Assembly (NCBI GenBank): GCA_028278675.1 | Contig: JAQAJJ010000016.1 | Coordinates: 68,631-114,052 of the forward strand | Origin: Candidatus Azophilus lithoversatilis | Lineage (GTDB): Bacteria; Pseudomonadota; Gammaproteobacteria; Pseudomonadales; Azotimanducaceae | Direction of reading: 5' to 3' | DNA: 45,422 bases | In this document: piece by piece, positions 8,011 to 16,510 of the stretch | How positions within the stretch are numbered: position 1 is the first letter of the stretch | Layout of the letters: each line of letters starts with the position of its first letter | Notes under the pieces: model-generated | Databases searched by the model: none | What the model saw: only the letters and a program-made list of their open reading frames with translations | Told to the model about the DNA's origin: nothing | Position numbers and translations under genes: made by a program

Positions 8011-8811
8011 GTGCGGCAAACCGAAGTGACCGCCCTAAGCGTCAACCTCAACAAGGTGGCGTTGCTGCGCAACGCACGAGGGGGCAACGCGCCCAGCGTG
8101 GCCGACGCCGCCAAAGTCGCGCTCAGCGCAGGTGCGGACGGCATAACGGTGCATCCCCGTCCGGACCAGCGGCACATTCGCCCGGACGATGTCCTTGCGC
8201 TCGCCCACCTGCTCAAGACCCATTCGGGAACCCATTCGAACATCGAGTTCAACATCGAAGGCAACCCCTTCGCCGGACCTCGGGAGAACGGGTATCCCGG
8301 TTTCGACACGCTCATCGAGCAAGCGCGGCCGCATCAAGCCACGTTGGTTCCCGATGGCGACCATCAACTCACTTCCGACCACGGCTTCGATCTGCGCGGC
8401 GACAACCCAGCGCTGATCGGCAAGATCAGGCACTACCAAGGCTTGGGCGCCCGGGTCAGCCTGTTCATGGACCCCGACCTCGAGCAAATCACTCTCGCCG
8501 GGGAAATCGGCGCCGACCGGATAGAACTTTTCACTGGCCCCTTTGCGGACGCCGTCGCCGAGTTCGGCATCGACCACCCCCGCAGCCGCGCGTCCCTAGC
8601 CAGCTACCAAGCGGCGGCTCAGCGCGCTGTTGAACTCGGCCTCGGGGTCAACGCAGGCCACGATCTCGATGTCGACAATCTGCCCCTGTTCCGTCGCATC
8701 GCCGAAGTGAGCGAAGTGTCGATCGGCCACGCGCTGATTGCCCGCGCCCTCGATGACGGCCTCGCCGCCGCCGTGCGGGCGTTCCGGCGGGTCCTTGACG
8801 GCGAATACTGA
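8011..8811 (+). CDS. pdxJ: Pyridoxine 5'-phosphate synthase
   Basis: A 266-residue TIM-barrel enzyme that condenses 1-deoxyxylulose 5-phosphate with 3-amino-2-oxopropyl phosphate to make PNP in vitamin B6 synthesis. Family motifs: VNLNKVALLRNARG, ADGITVHPRPDQRHIR, NIEFNIEG, TLVPD, RVSLFMDPD, ADRIELFTGPFA and LGVNAGHDL. The N-terminal IDH of E. coli PdxJ is replaced by LNK, a variant seen in a distinct PdxJ subgroup. The start is GTG at 8011; a second in-frame GTG at 8026 is equally possible. It is followed 29 bp later by the cyclophilin gene, probably in the same transcript. Confidence 0.94.
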   Translation: MRQTEVTALSVNLNKVALLRNARGGNAPSVADAAKVALSAGADGITVHPRPDQRHIRPDDVLALAHLLKTHSGTHSNIEFNIEGNPFAGPRENGYPGFDTLIEQARPHQATLVPDGDHQLTSDHGFDLRGDNPALIGKIRHYQGLGARVSLFMDPDLEQITLAGEIGADRIELFTGPFADAVAEFGIDHPRSRASLASYQAAAQRAVELGLGVNAGHDLDVDNLPLFRRIAEVSEVSIGHALIARALDDGLAAAVRAFRRVLDGEY

Positions 8812-8840
8812 CCAATAGGACCCAAACAAGGAGTGAAATT

Positions 8841-9401
8841 ATGCGAAACGGCTTGATGGCCTGTCTGTTGTTTGCGTGCTTGAGCGCAGCGGCCGCCGAG
8901 GCGCCGGTGGTGCGCTTGGAGACCAGCGCCGGGAACATCGAGATCGAGCTCCATTCGGCCGCGGCCCCCCAAACGGTTGCGAACTTCCTCGATCTGGTGG
9001 ACAACAACTTTTACGACGGTCTGATCTTTCACCGCGTGGTGGCCAACTTCGTCATTCAGGCGGGTGGCTACGACGCCCAGCTCAACTACCGCGAGCCGCC
9101 GCGCCAAGTGCCTAACGAATCCCGCAACGGACTGGCCAATCGGCGCGGCACCGTGGCCATGGCACGGCTGGCCGATCCACATTCGGCGGATGCGCAGTTC
9201 TACATCAACGTCAACGACAACGCCCATCTGGACCCCCAGGGCGGCGGCTTCGGGTACAGCGTGTTCGGCAAGGTGGTGGCGGGCATGGAAACGGTGGTGG
9301 ACATCGAACTCGTGGACACCGAGGTGCAAAACGGCATGGTCGGGGTGCCTGTCACGCCGGTCGTCATACACCGGGCGGGGCGGCTGACTGCCAAGGATTG
9401 A
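8841..9401 (+). CDS. Periplasmic cyclophilin-type peptidyl-prolyl isomerase
   Basis: A 186-residue PpiA-like protein. A Sec signal peptide (MRNGLMACLLFACLSAAAAEA) is followed by a complete cyclophilin domain with the catalytic FHRVV...FVIQAGG and later MARLADPHSADAQFYIN motifs. Cis-trans isomerisation of prolyl bonds in periplasmic proteins is the expected role. The ribosome-binding site AAGGAG is 7 bp before the ATG. It lies upstream of the DegQ-like protease, giving an envelope-folding neighbourhood. Confidence 0.93.
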   Translation: MRNGLMACLLFACLSAAAAEAPVVRLETSAGNIEIELHSAAAPQTVANFLDLVDNNFYDGLIFHRVVANFVIQAGGYDAQLNYREPPRQVPNESRNGLANRRGTVAMARLADPHSADAQFYINVNDNAHLDPQGGGFGYSVFGKVVAGMETVVDIELVDTEVQNGMVGVPVTPVVIHRAGRLTAKD

Positions 9402-9437
9402 TGTCGGTCCCGGCATCCGCAACCCTGAGGGTCCGGC

Positions 9438-9469
9438 TTGCGCCCGACAGGCGTTGGATGCGCTACAAT
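9438..9469 (+). promoter_or_regulatory. Possible promoter of tRNA-Gly
   Basis: A good -10 box TACAAT (9464-9469) lies about 50 bp before the tRNA. The best -35 candidate, TTGCGC (9438-9443), is at 20 bp, longer than the optimum, so only the -10 is convincing. Confidence 0.4.
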
Positions 9470-9519
9470 TCGCTGTGTCCGGCCCACTGGCGGGGGCGAA
9501 CCGCCTCTGCATGGTTCGT

Positions 9520-9595
9520 GCGGGAATAGCTCAGTTGGTAGAGTCCTTGCTTCCCAAGCAAGTTGTCGCGGGTTCGAGTCCCGTTTCCCGCTCCA
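9520..9595 (+). tRNA. tRNA-Gly (anticodon CCC)
   Basis: A 76-nt cloverleaf. The acceptor stem GCGGGAA (9520-9526) pairs with TTCCCGC (9585-9591), the discriminator is T, and CCA is encoded at 9593-9595. The anticodon stem CTTGC/GCAAG encloses loop TTCCCAA with anticodon CCC at 9553-9555, reading GGG glycine codons. The T-loop GGTTCGAGTCC is standard. Confidence 0.95.
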
Positions 9596-9668
9596 ACGCC
9601 CCCTTTGCGCTGGTGCGTTGGCGAATTCTCATAGAGGCCAAAGTCCACTTGGAAACGTCCGCAATCGC

Positions 9669-11036
9669 ATGAACAGCCGAATCCACTCAAGCTGGTTGGT
9701 CGCAGTCGCTGCCGCCTTCGCCCTTTGGGCAGCGCCAGCGGCCCAATCCGCCGTCCCGGCCCAGTTGCCGAACGGCCAGCCATTGCCCAGCCTGGCACCC
9801 ATGCTGGCGAAGGCGAATCCGGCGGTGGTGAACATCGCCACCCGCACCACCACCGCGGTGCGCAACCCGCTGTTGGAAGACCCCTTCTTCCGCCGCTTCT
9901 TCAACGTCCCCGACCGGCAACGCTACCGGCGCACCCGCAGCGCCGGCAGTGGCGTCATCGTCGATGGCCGTAAGGGGCACATCGTCACCAACAACCATGT
10001 GGTGGCTCGGGCCGATGAGGTTGACATCACCTTGTCGGACGGGCGGGTGCTCGATGCCGAATTGATCGGTGCCGATCCGGAAGTGGATCTGGCGGTTCTC
10101 AAGGTGGATGCCCGGCAACTCGCGGAAATCGAGTTCGGTGACTCCGACGACCTGCGGGTGGGCGATTTCGTGGTGGCGATCGGCAATCCGTTTGGCCTCA
10201 ACCAGACTGTGACCAGCGGCATCGTCAGTGCCCTCGGACGCAGCGGTTTGGGGTTGGAGGGCTTCGAGGATTTCATTCAAACCGACGCCTCGATCAACCC
10301 GGGCAACTCGGGCGGCGCCCTAGTCGATCTCAGCGGCGCGCTGGTCGGCATCAACGCCGCTCTCTACTCCCCGGCGGGCGTCAATGTGGGCATCGGCTTC
10401 GCGATACCCGCAAACCTGGTGCGTGCGGTGATGGACCAGATCATCGAGTATGGCGAAGTGCGGCGCGGATACCTGGGTTTGGAGGTGCAGGATCTGAATC
10501 CCGACTTGGCTGAGGCCTTCGGCGTTGGCGGCAAGGAGGGGGTGGTGGTGGTTGCGGTCGCGGCGCGCGGAGCCGCCGCCGGGGTAATCGAAACGGGCGA
10601 CGTCATCACCGGCGTTGGTGGCCGGGGCATTCGCGAAGTGGGCGATTTCCAGAGCCAAACGGCCTCGGTGTTCGTCGGCGACCAACTGGAGGTCGAGATT
10701 CTGCGCGCCGGCACCCGCCGCGAAGTCCGCGTAACCGTTGAGGAGGACCTGCTTGAGAAGGTGGCCGGCGAACTCATCGACCCGCGCTTGGCGGGTACCG
10801 AACTGCAGAACTTCCGCGATGAGGAGGAGGCCGGCGCCGGCGTGTTGGTCACTGGCATCGAAAACGGCTGCCGCGCTTGGGAAGCGGGCCTGCGTCAAGG
10901 CGATGTGCTGGTGGCGGTCAACCGAAAGACGGTGCGCGAACTCAAGGAACTGCGGGAGAACGTCGGCAGCGGCGCTCAGCAAATCCTGTTGCGGGTGTAC
11001 CGATCCGGACGCTTCGGATACGTCGCGATCCGCTAG
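9669..11036 (+). CDS. Periplasmic serine protease, DegQ/DegP (Do) family
   Basis: A 455-residue trypsin-fold protease/chaperone for envelope quality control. A signal peptide covers residues 1-27. The catalytic triad is visible: His110 (IVTNNHVV), Asp140 (PEVDLAVLKV) and Ser214 (NPGNSGGAL). Two PDZ domains follow (~270-355 and ~375-455; RRGYLGLEVQDL starts the first). The start is the ATG at 9669, which gives the signal peptide; there is no strong ribosome-binding site. The tRNA gene ends 73 bp upstream, so it could be read from the tRNA promoter. The stop overlaps the 3' end of the convergent alcohol dehydrogenase by 4 bp. DegQ rather than DegP/DegS is inferred from the two PDZ domains and the modest Q-linker. 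Confidence 0.93.
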   Translation: MNSRIHSSWLVAVAAAFALWAAPAAQSAVPAQLPNGQPLPSLAPMLAKANPAVVNIATRTTTAVRNPLLEDPFFRRFFNVPDRQRYRRTRSAGSGVIVDGRKGHIVTNNHVVARADEVDITLSDGRVLDAELIGADPEVDLAVLKVDARQLAEIEFGDSDDLRVGDFVVAIGNPFGLNQTVTSGIVSALGRSGLGLEGFEDFIQTDASINPGNSGGALVDLSGALVGINAALYSPAGVNVGIGFAIPANLVRAVMDQIIEYGEVRRGYLGLEVQDLNPDLAEAFGVGGKEGVVVVAVAARGAAAGVIETGDVITGVGGRGIREVGDFQSQTASVFVGDQLEVEILRAGTRREVRVTVEEDLLEKVAGELIDPRLAGTELQNFRDEEEAGAGVLVTGIENGCRAWEAGLRQGDVLVAVNRKTVRELKELRENVGSGAQQILLRVYRSGRFGYVAIR

Positions 11037-12115
11037 TCGAACATGATGACGTTGCGGGCCACTTCGCCGGTTTCCAGTTGGGCGAAGGCGTCGTTGACAT
11101 CCTCAAGGCGGATGCGGCTCGAAATCAGGTCGTCGAGGTGCAGCTTGCCCTGCAGGTAGAAGTCCACGAACCGGGGCATGTCCACCCGGAAGCGGTTGGA
11201 GCCCATGTTCGAACCCTGCAGCTTCTTCTCCGCCAGAAGCTCCGGCCCGTGAATCTCCACCATGGTGCCCACCGGAATCATGCCGATGACCGTGGCGGTG
11301 CCGCCGCGGCCAACCATCTTGAAGGCCTGCTGGGCGGTCGTGGCAAGGCCAATGGCCTCGAAGGCGTAGTGCACCCCGCCGCCGGTCAGTTCGCGCACCG
11401 CCTGAACCGGGTCCACGACGCCGGCGTTGACCTGGTCGGTGGCGCCGAACTTCATCGCCAAGTCCAGTTTGGCCGGCACCTGATCGACGGCGATGATGCG
11501 TCCGGCACCGGCGATGGCGGCGCCGTTGACGGCGGCCAAGCCCACGCCGCCGCAGCCGATGACGGCCACGGTGGTGCCCGGCTCGACCCCGGCGGTGTGA
11601 ATAACCGCGCCGACGCCCGTGGTGACGGCGCAGCCAATCAGCGCCGCCCGATCCAAGGGCATGTCCTCGCGAATCTTGGCGATGGCGTGCTCATGCACCA
11701 GCATGTATTGCGCGAAGGAGGAGAGGTTCAGGAACTGGGTGAGCGTCTCGTCGCCTTTGGCGAGGCGAGGCTGCTCAGTGGGGCTGCGCTGCAGTTCCGG
11801 CTCCATGCACAGCGACATGTGCCCGGTCAGGCAGTGCTCGCAATGGCCGCAAAACGCCGACAGGCAGGTGATGACGTGATCGCCAGGCTTGACGTAGGTG
11901 ACCATGCTGCCCACCGCCTCGACCACGCCAGCCGATTCGTGGCCGAGCACCGCCGGCGTGGCGATGGGATAGGAGCCGTTGTGAAAGTGCAGGTCCGAAT
12001 GGCACACTCCTGCTGCCACGGTGCGCACCAGCACCTCTCGAGGGCCGGGGTCGCCGTGCTGAACGTCCTCGATCTCAAGCGGCTTGTTGACTTCCCGCAG
12101 CACCGCTGCCTTCAT
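11033..12115 (-). CDS. Zn-dependent alcohol dehydrogenase (MDR, class III-like)
   Basis: A 360-residue medium-chain dehydrogenase. Catalytic zinc ligands: Cys in GVCHSDLHF, His in GHESAGVVE, and Cys in GCAVTTGVGAV. The structural zinc lobe has four cysteines (CLSAFCGHCEHCLTGHMSLC region). The Rossmann motif is VIGCGGVGLAAV. It resembles the Zn-ADH family close to NDMA-dependent/class III enzymes and oxidises alcohols with NAD(P); the substrate is not predictable. The start at 12115 (MKAAVLREVNKPLEI) has GGGGAG 6 bp upstream. An open frame extends further upstream but is not conserved. See the leader hairpin at 12123-12168. Confidence 0.92.
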   Translation of the reverse strand: MKAAVLREVNKPLEIEDVQHGDPGPREVLVRTVAAGVCHSDLHFHNGSYPIATPAVLGHESAGVVEAVGSMVTYVKPGDHVITCLSAFCGHCEHCLTGHMSLCMEPELQRSPTEQPRLAKGDETLTQFLNLSSFAQYMLVHEHAIAKIREDMPLDRAALIGCAVTTGVGAVIHTAGVEPGTTVAVIGCGGVGLAAVNGAAIAGAGRIIAVDQVPAKLDLAMKFGATDQVNAGVVDPVQAVRELTGGGVHYAFEAIGLATTAQQAFKMVGRGGTATVIGMIPVGTMVEIHGPELLAEKKLQGSNMGSNRFRVDMPRFVDFYLQGKLHLDDLISSRIRLEDVNDAFAQLETGEVARNVIMFD

Positions 12116-12122
12116 AGGTTCT

Positions 12123-12168
12123 CCCCTTTGCAAGTCGAATTGGGTAAGCGGGCAGTGTGCCAAAGGGG
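12123..12168 (-). promoter_or_regulatory. Leader inverted repeat covering the ADH ribosome-binding site
   Basis: On the minus-strand transcript CCCCTTTG (12168-12161) can pair perfectly over 8 bp with CAAAGGGG (12130-12123), which contains the Shine-Dalgarno of the alcohol dehydrogenase. The 30-nt loop makes it moderately stable at best. It could equally be a protein operator. Confidence 0.4.
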
Positions 12169-12430
12169 GGTGAGGATTGCCACCGGGGCAGCAGCATGGT
12201 AGTAGATCGGTTTGACTTTTCGGCATGGAGGGAGAGCAAGACGCCCTTATCCGGCCTTTGTTCGAGGGCATCCCCCGGACCAAGCGAGTCCCGCCCAGCC
12301 ACCATCTGCAACGCATGAAATTCAAACTGAGCCATTATCGACAGCATGGATCAACGCACAGGAGACAAGGGCAATCTTGGGATGGCTGCATCTCCGACGG
12401 CGCTCGGTGACTGATGGACAATGGCGACAC

Positions 12431-12645
12431 CTAGGGAACCTCTGATCCAATCGCGTTCGCTCAGCGTTTCACGGGTTGCGAGTGGGGCAATGCCGCAATC
12501 GCGCGGCGCGGCTGGGGATGCGGGCGGAATTCGGCCATTGCGCGCCGTGAAACGCCCTTCGGGAGGGCGCGCCCTTCAAGAAGGGCGTTTTGGGGGCACT
12601 GGCCGCGTTGCGTCTCCTGCCGTGGTGCCCGCCACTGCTCGACGC
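12431..12645. mobile_element. MITE-like element A, second copy, one end decayed
   Basis: CTAGGGAACCTCTGATC at 12431 is the element A terminus, and the following ~210 bp run closely with the reverse complement of 130-345 (shared CGTTCGCTCAGCGTTTCACGG, GGCGGAATTC, CGCCCTTCAAGAAGGGCG and ACTGGCCGCGTTGCGTCTCC blocks). Similarity fades after about 12645 and no second terminal repeat is recognisable before the next gene; GATTGATGACTCTGCC near 12701 may be its eroded remnant. The stretch 12169-12430 before it shows no gene or clear signal. Confidence 0.7.
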
Positions 12646-12750
12646 TGGCCATCTGCCGGGTGGTTTGGCAATAATCGCAGGCAGACGCTTCCAGCGAGTG
12701 GATTGATGACTCTGCCGCGCCAGCTCCCATACACCCCGCCACGCAGATTG

Positions 12751-13683
12751 ATGGCCCTGGCGCACCGCCGCCGGCGGACTCGCCTAGCCGTTGCCAGCCT
12801 AGCCTTGGTGCTCGCTGCGGCCAGCGCCGCCTATGAATCCCCCATTCACCAGAAGCTCACCTTTTCGGCCGCCAAGCAACTCAACCGGTGCTTGGCAGGC
12901 CGCGTCATCCCCCCGGTCAACGCCCTGCAGGTGCGCATGATCGCGCGGGCCAACGCCCGGCAGGCGGAGACCAACATCTTCGTGCGCATGGCTCGCTGGA
13001 ACTACTACGATCGCAGCGGCGTGGGCGACCGTGACATCCTGTGGGTGATCGACACCCGGTTCCACGAACACTTCGACAAGCAAGTGCGCGAACTAGCCGC
13101 TGCCGGCGGCGACGCTGAGGCCTTCCGGTATGTCGGGCGTATTTTGAACTACGTGCAGGACGTCACCTCGCCTGCCCACGCGGCGCCGGTTTACACCGCC
13201 CGCTGGTGGCGATTGGGCCTCAAGGACCGCTTCGACGGCTTTCCCATCGACGAGGATCGGGTGGCGGATGCAGTGCGGGGCAGCTGCGCCCATGTGCTGG
13301 CCAGCACCGCCGACTACGACGGTGTGCTCAGGGAAACGGCGGAGGACACGGTGACGGCGATCGAAGCGCCGATGTTCGGCTTGCCGGCCTCTTGGGAAGC
13401 GTTCTGGACCCTGAACGAGAATCCCGGCAAGTTCGGCGAGTACGGCCCCGCCGGCAACAATTTTGGCCGCAACACCAGTTTTCGCTGCGGTGGCCAAGGA
13501 CGATGCGTCCTGTTAAGCGAAGATCCGCTGTACCAGGAATTCGCCCTGCAACGGCACATCGGCGCAGTGGTCGCCAGCATGCGCGTCATGCTCATCCTGC
13601 AGCGGCAACGCATGGAGCCGCAGGCGGCAATCGTCAACGCCACAACGCCAACCCCCATGAAGCCCGGCGAGCGTTTCCCGTGA
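12751..13683 (+). CDS. Secreted zinc phospholipase C / S1-P1 nuclease-like protein
   Basis: About 310 residues with an N-terminal signal peptide: a basic n-region HRRRRTR, then LAVASLALVLAAASA, cleaved before YESPIHQ. The helical body has His-rich motifs reminiscent of the zinc-dependent phospholipase C / S1-P1 nuclease fold: IHQKLTFSAA, FHEHFDK and especially YVGRILNYVQDVTSPAHAAP, where H and D residues normally bind the zinc cluster. Function is inferred from these motifs only. The start at 12751 gives the cleanest signal peptide; an in-frame ATG at 12706 adds 15 residues next to element A debris. Its stop overlaps the GTG start of the CoA-transferase gene, so the two are translationally coupled although functionally unrelated. 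Confidence 0.6.
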   Translation: MALAHRRRRTRLAVASLALVLAAASAAYESPIHQKLTFSAAKQLNRCLAGRVIPPVNALQVRMIARANARQAETNIFVRMARWNYYDRSGVGDRDILWVIDTRFHEHFDKQVRELAAAGGDAEAFRYVGRILNYVQDVTSPAHAAPVYTARWWRLGLKDRFDGFPIDEDRVADAVRGSCAHVLASTADYDGVLRETAEDTVTAIEAPMFGLPASWEAFWTLNENPGKFGEYGPAGNNFGRNTSFRCGGQGRCVLLSEDPLYQEFALQRHIGAVVASMRVMLILQRQRMEPQAAIVNATTPTPMKPGERFP

Positions 13684-16118
13684 GTGAAGCCCCCAGGGAC
13701 CGAAGATCCGCCTCTCGAGTCGTGGGACCGGAGTTTCGCGCCAGCGAAACTCCAACGGACCGAAGGGCCGCGTCCCTCGGTGGCCTCAACCTCCTTGACC
13801 TCACCGACGAGAGGGGATTGATGTGCGGCCAGTTGCTGGCCGACGCCGGGGCACATGTTCACCAACTGGTGACGCCCGACTCCGCAGCCCGTCTGTCCAG
13901 CCCGTTTTGGCAGGCCTACACCCAGAGCAAGCGAATTGAAGTCATCGACTGGCCAAAGGCGCCGCAACTGGTGAAGGGGTTCGCTGCTGAAGCCGACGTG
14001 CTGCTGATGTCCCAACCCTTTAGCGAACTTGATGCGCTGGGTCTCGATGGGGATGACCTGCGCCGGATCAATCCCGGCCTCATCCAAGTGTCCATAACCG
14101 GCTTCGGCGCCACAGGACCCAAGGCCGAGTACGCCAGCACCGACCTGACCGTCGCTGCGGCCTCCGGGCATGCCTATCTATGCGGCACTGCGGAAGGGTC
14201 GCCGCTGCGCATCAGCGCCGACCAAGCACAAGGCCACGCATCGGCCGACGCGGCGGTGGGCGTGCTGATTGCCCTAGCCGATCGGGACCGCACCGGCCTC
14301 GGCCAGAAGCTCGATGTCTCGGCCCAGCAGTCCATGACCTTGGCCCTGCTGTGCCGCAGCTTGGACAAGCCCGCCGGCCACCCCCGCGCTGAACGCGGCG
14401 CCTTTGCCGTGACCCTCGGCGAGGTCTCGGTCAAGTCCCAGTTTCGTTGCGCGGACGGCTGGGTGGTGGCCCTGCAGGGCATCCTGCCGCCGGTGGCGAG
14501 CTTCATGGCGCGGCTCATGGCTTGGGTGCTCGCGGAGGGGTACTGCAACGAAGCCGACTTGAACTGGGACTGGGGCAACGTTGCCGCGCAAATGATGGCG
14601 GGCCAAATCAGCACCAACGATTGGGCGCCGGTGCAGGACGGGATCGAGCGTCTTTTGGCTAACCGAACCAAGGCCGAGGTCATGGAAGCCGCGGCCAGCC
14701 AGAGGCTGCTGCTCGCACCGGTGTTGAATCTCGGAGACATTCTCGACAGCGCCCACATGACCGAACGCCGCTGCGCCCTGGACAGTCCATCCGGCAAACG
14801 CCTCGGCGCCTTCGCCAAATTCTCCCGCACGCCCTTGCCGCTAGGCGCCTCGCCGCCGTCCGCCGCCGCCCGGCGGCCCGCCACGGCTCGCGGATCGAGT
14901 TCGATTCGGCCGGAATTGCCGTTGGAGGGCATCAGGGTGGTGGACCTGTTCTGGGTAGTGGCCGGGCCTGGGGCCACGCGCATGCTGGCCGACTACGGCG
15001 CTACCGTGGTGCACGTGGAGTCCACCCGCAAGGTCGATATGCTGCGCAACGTGCCTCCCTACATCGAAGGCGTCATGGATCCGGAGCGGGCCGCGGCCCA
15101 TCACAGCACCAACGCCAACAAGCTCAACATCACCTTGGACATCACCACGGCCGAAGGCAAGGCGGCGCTCGGCGACCTGATCCGCTGGGCGGACGTGTTC
15201 ACGGAGTCCTTCGCCCCCGGCGCCATCGAACGCATGGGCTTTGGCTATGCGGTGGCATCCGCCCTCAATCCCGACATCATCATGATCTCCAGCGCCCTGC
15301 TCGGCCAAACCGGCCCTTGGCGCAACTATGCGGGCTACGGCAATCTGGCCGCCGCGGTCTGCGGCTTCCACGCCCTGACCGGTCGGCCCGGCGAAGCGCC
15401 GACGGGCTGCTACGGCCCCTACACGGATTTCACCTCAGTGCGCTTCAACGCCATGGCCATCCTGTTGGCGCTCAAGGAGCGCCAGCGCACTGGCCAAGGC
15501 CAGCACATCGACATGAGCCAAGCCGAAGCGGCCCTCCAGTTCCTGGCCCCGCAGTGCGTCGCCTATTGGCGCGGCAGCGCAGTTGCCCATGCGCAGGGCA
15601 ACCGCGACCAGCGATACGCGCCACAGGGGATCTATCGAACGCATGGCGAGGATCGATGGCTGGCGCTCACCGTGCGGGGCGACGCCGAGTGGCGGCAGCT
15701 GTGCGGCTACAGCGGCGATGAGACGCTGCTGGCCGCCAAGGACTGGCCCTTCGAGGAGCGCCGACACCGCCACGATGAACTCGATGAGTGGCTGTCAGCT
15801 TGGTTGGCGGAGCTTGACGGCGCCGCAGTGGAGAGTGCATTGCAGGCCTTGAACATACCCGCCCATCGCGCCTTGGACACCCATGACCTGTTCGAAGATG
15901 CCCAACTCAAGCACCGCGAACACTTCCTCAGCGTCCCGCATCGGGACTGCGGCGAGGTGGCGATCGAAAGCTCCCGTCTCCGCTTCTCCCGGACCCAACC
16001 AAAAGCGCCCGCCGCAGCCCCCCACTTCGGCATCGACAACCAACGCGTCCTGCGGGACATTCTGGGCTACGACGACGAGCAAGTGGCGCGCCTGGAGCAA
16101 GCTGGCGCACTGCGGTGA
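13680..16118 (+). CDS. Tandem-fused family III CoA-transferase (CaiB/BaiF)
   Basis: 812 residues holding two CaiB/BaiF CoA-transferase modules. Module 1 (~40-390) begins LGGLNLLDLTDERGLMCGQLLADAGA. Module 2 (~420-810) begins LEGIRVVDLFWVVAGPGATRMLADYGA. Each has a candidate catalytic Asp in the expected place (SADQAQG in module 1, GPYTDFTS in module 2) before the (T)GxGQ motifs. Single enzymes are ~400 residues and form interlocked dimers, so this is an intramolecular version. CoA transfer between carboxylic acids is expected; the acid is unknown. The start is GTG 13680, overlapping the previous stop; a second in-frame GTG is at 13722. The first ~35 codons are repeat-derived (see 13730-13770) and not conserved. 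Confidence 0.88.
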   Translation: MSEAPRDRRSASRVVGPEFRASETPTDRRAASLGGLNLLDLTDERGLMCGQLLADAGAHVHQLVTPDSAARLSSPFWQAYTQSKRIEVIDWPKAPQLVKGFAAEADVLLMSQPFSELDALGLDGDDLRRINPGLIQVSITGFGATGPKAEYASTDLTVAAASGHAYLCGTAEGSPLRISADQAQGHASADAAVGVLIALADRDRTGLGQKLDVSAQQSMTLALLCRSLDKPAGHPRAERGAFAVTLGEVSVKSQFRCADGWVVALQGILPPVASFMARLMAWVLAEGYCNEADLNWDWGNVAAQMMAGQISTNDWAPVQDGIERLLANRTKAEVMEAAASQRLLLAPVLNLGDILDSAHMTERRCALDSPSGKRLGAFAKFSRTPLPLGASPPSAAARRPATARGSSSIRPELPLEGIRVVDLFWVVAGPGATRMLADYGATVVHVESTRKVDMLRNVPPYIEGVMDPERAAAHHSTNANKLNITLDITTAEGKAALGDLIRWADVFTESFAPGAIERMGFGYAVASALNPDIIMISSALLGQTGPWRNYAGYGNLAAAVCGFHALTGRPGEAPTGCYGPYTDFTSVRFNAMAILLALKERQRTGQGQHIDMSQAEAALQFLAPQCVAYWRGSAVAHAQGNRDQRYAPQGIYRTHGEDRWLALTVRGDAEWRQLCGYSGDETLLAAKDWPFEERRHRHDELDEWLSAWLAELDGAAVESALQALNIPAHRALDTHDLFEDAQLKHREHFLSVPHRDCGEVAIESSRLRFSRTQPKAPAAAPHFGIDNQRVLRDILGYDDEQVARLEQAGALR
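13730..13770 (+). repeat. Two-hairpin palindromic repeat, copy 2, inside a coding region
   Basis: A perfect 10-bp stem GGAGTTTCGC/GCGAAACTCC (13730-13739, 13744-13753), then CGGACC-GAA-GGGCCG (13756-13770). An extra half unit GGGACCGAAGATCCG lies at 13696-13710. The repeat sits within the predicted N-terminal codons of the CoA-transferase gene. Confidence 0.6.
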
Positions 16119-16145
16119 GGCGCCTGCGGCGGTTCGCTCCGGTTG

Positions 16146-16433
16146 CTAACCCGCCTCGGCCGTCACCGGGTCGATCATGCGCTTGACCGAGGTGACCTTG
16201 CTCGCCGGAAAGCCGCTGCGCTCAGCGTGTTCGGCGATCAGGCGGGGATCGTCGGCGATGTAGATGCAGAACGTCTTGTCGCCAGCGACGTAGGAATGCT
16301 CCCATTGGATGTTCTTGTTCTCCGCCTTCATTTCAGCCAGTACGCCGTTCGACTTCTGCGAGGCCTCGCGCAGCTCGTCGCGTTCGGCCGAGCCGATCTC
16401 AGGAATGTCTCTCTCGATCACGTACCTGGGCAT
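16146..16433 (-). CDS. DUF4242 protein (SCO4226-like)
   Basis: A 95-residue small protein. MPRYVIERDIPEIGSA at the start and NIQWEHSYVAGDKTFCIYIA in the middle are typical of DUF4242, a ferredoxin-like alpha-beta fold; the Streptomyces member SCO4226 binds nickel. No enzymatic role is established. The start at 16433 matches the family N-terminus, and GGAGGAGCACC lies just upstream; the 12-residue longer version is rejected. It is convergent with the CoA-transferase gene. Confidence 0.85.
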   Translation of the reverse strand: MPRYVIERDIPEIGSAERDELREASQKSNGVLAEMKAENKNIQWEHSYVAGDKTFCIYIADDPRLIAEHAERSGFPASKVTSVKRMIDPVTAEAG

Positions 16434-16510
16434 GGTGCTCCTCCAGAATGTTGGCAGCGATTGACGCAAGTGAACTTTGAAGTCTAAGTCAACGGCCGTC
16501 CGGTGCGCTA

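Noticed and set aside
10877-12202. A 441-codon plus-strand open frame
   Set aside because: Antisense to the alcohol dehydrogenase, whose zinc ligands and Rossmann motif are unambiguous.
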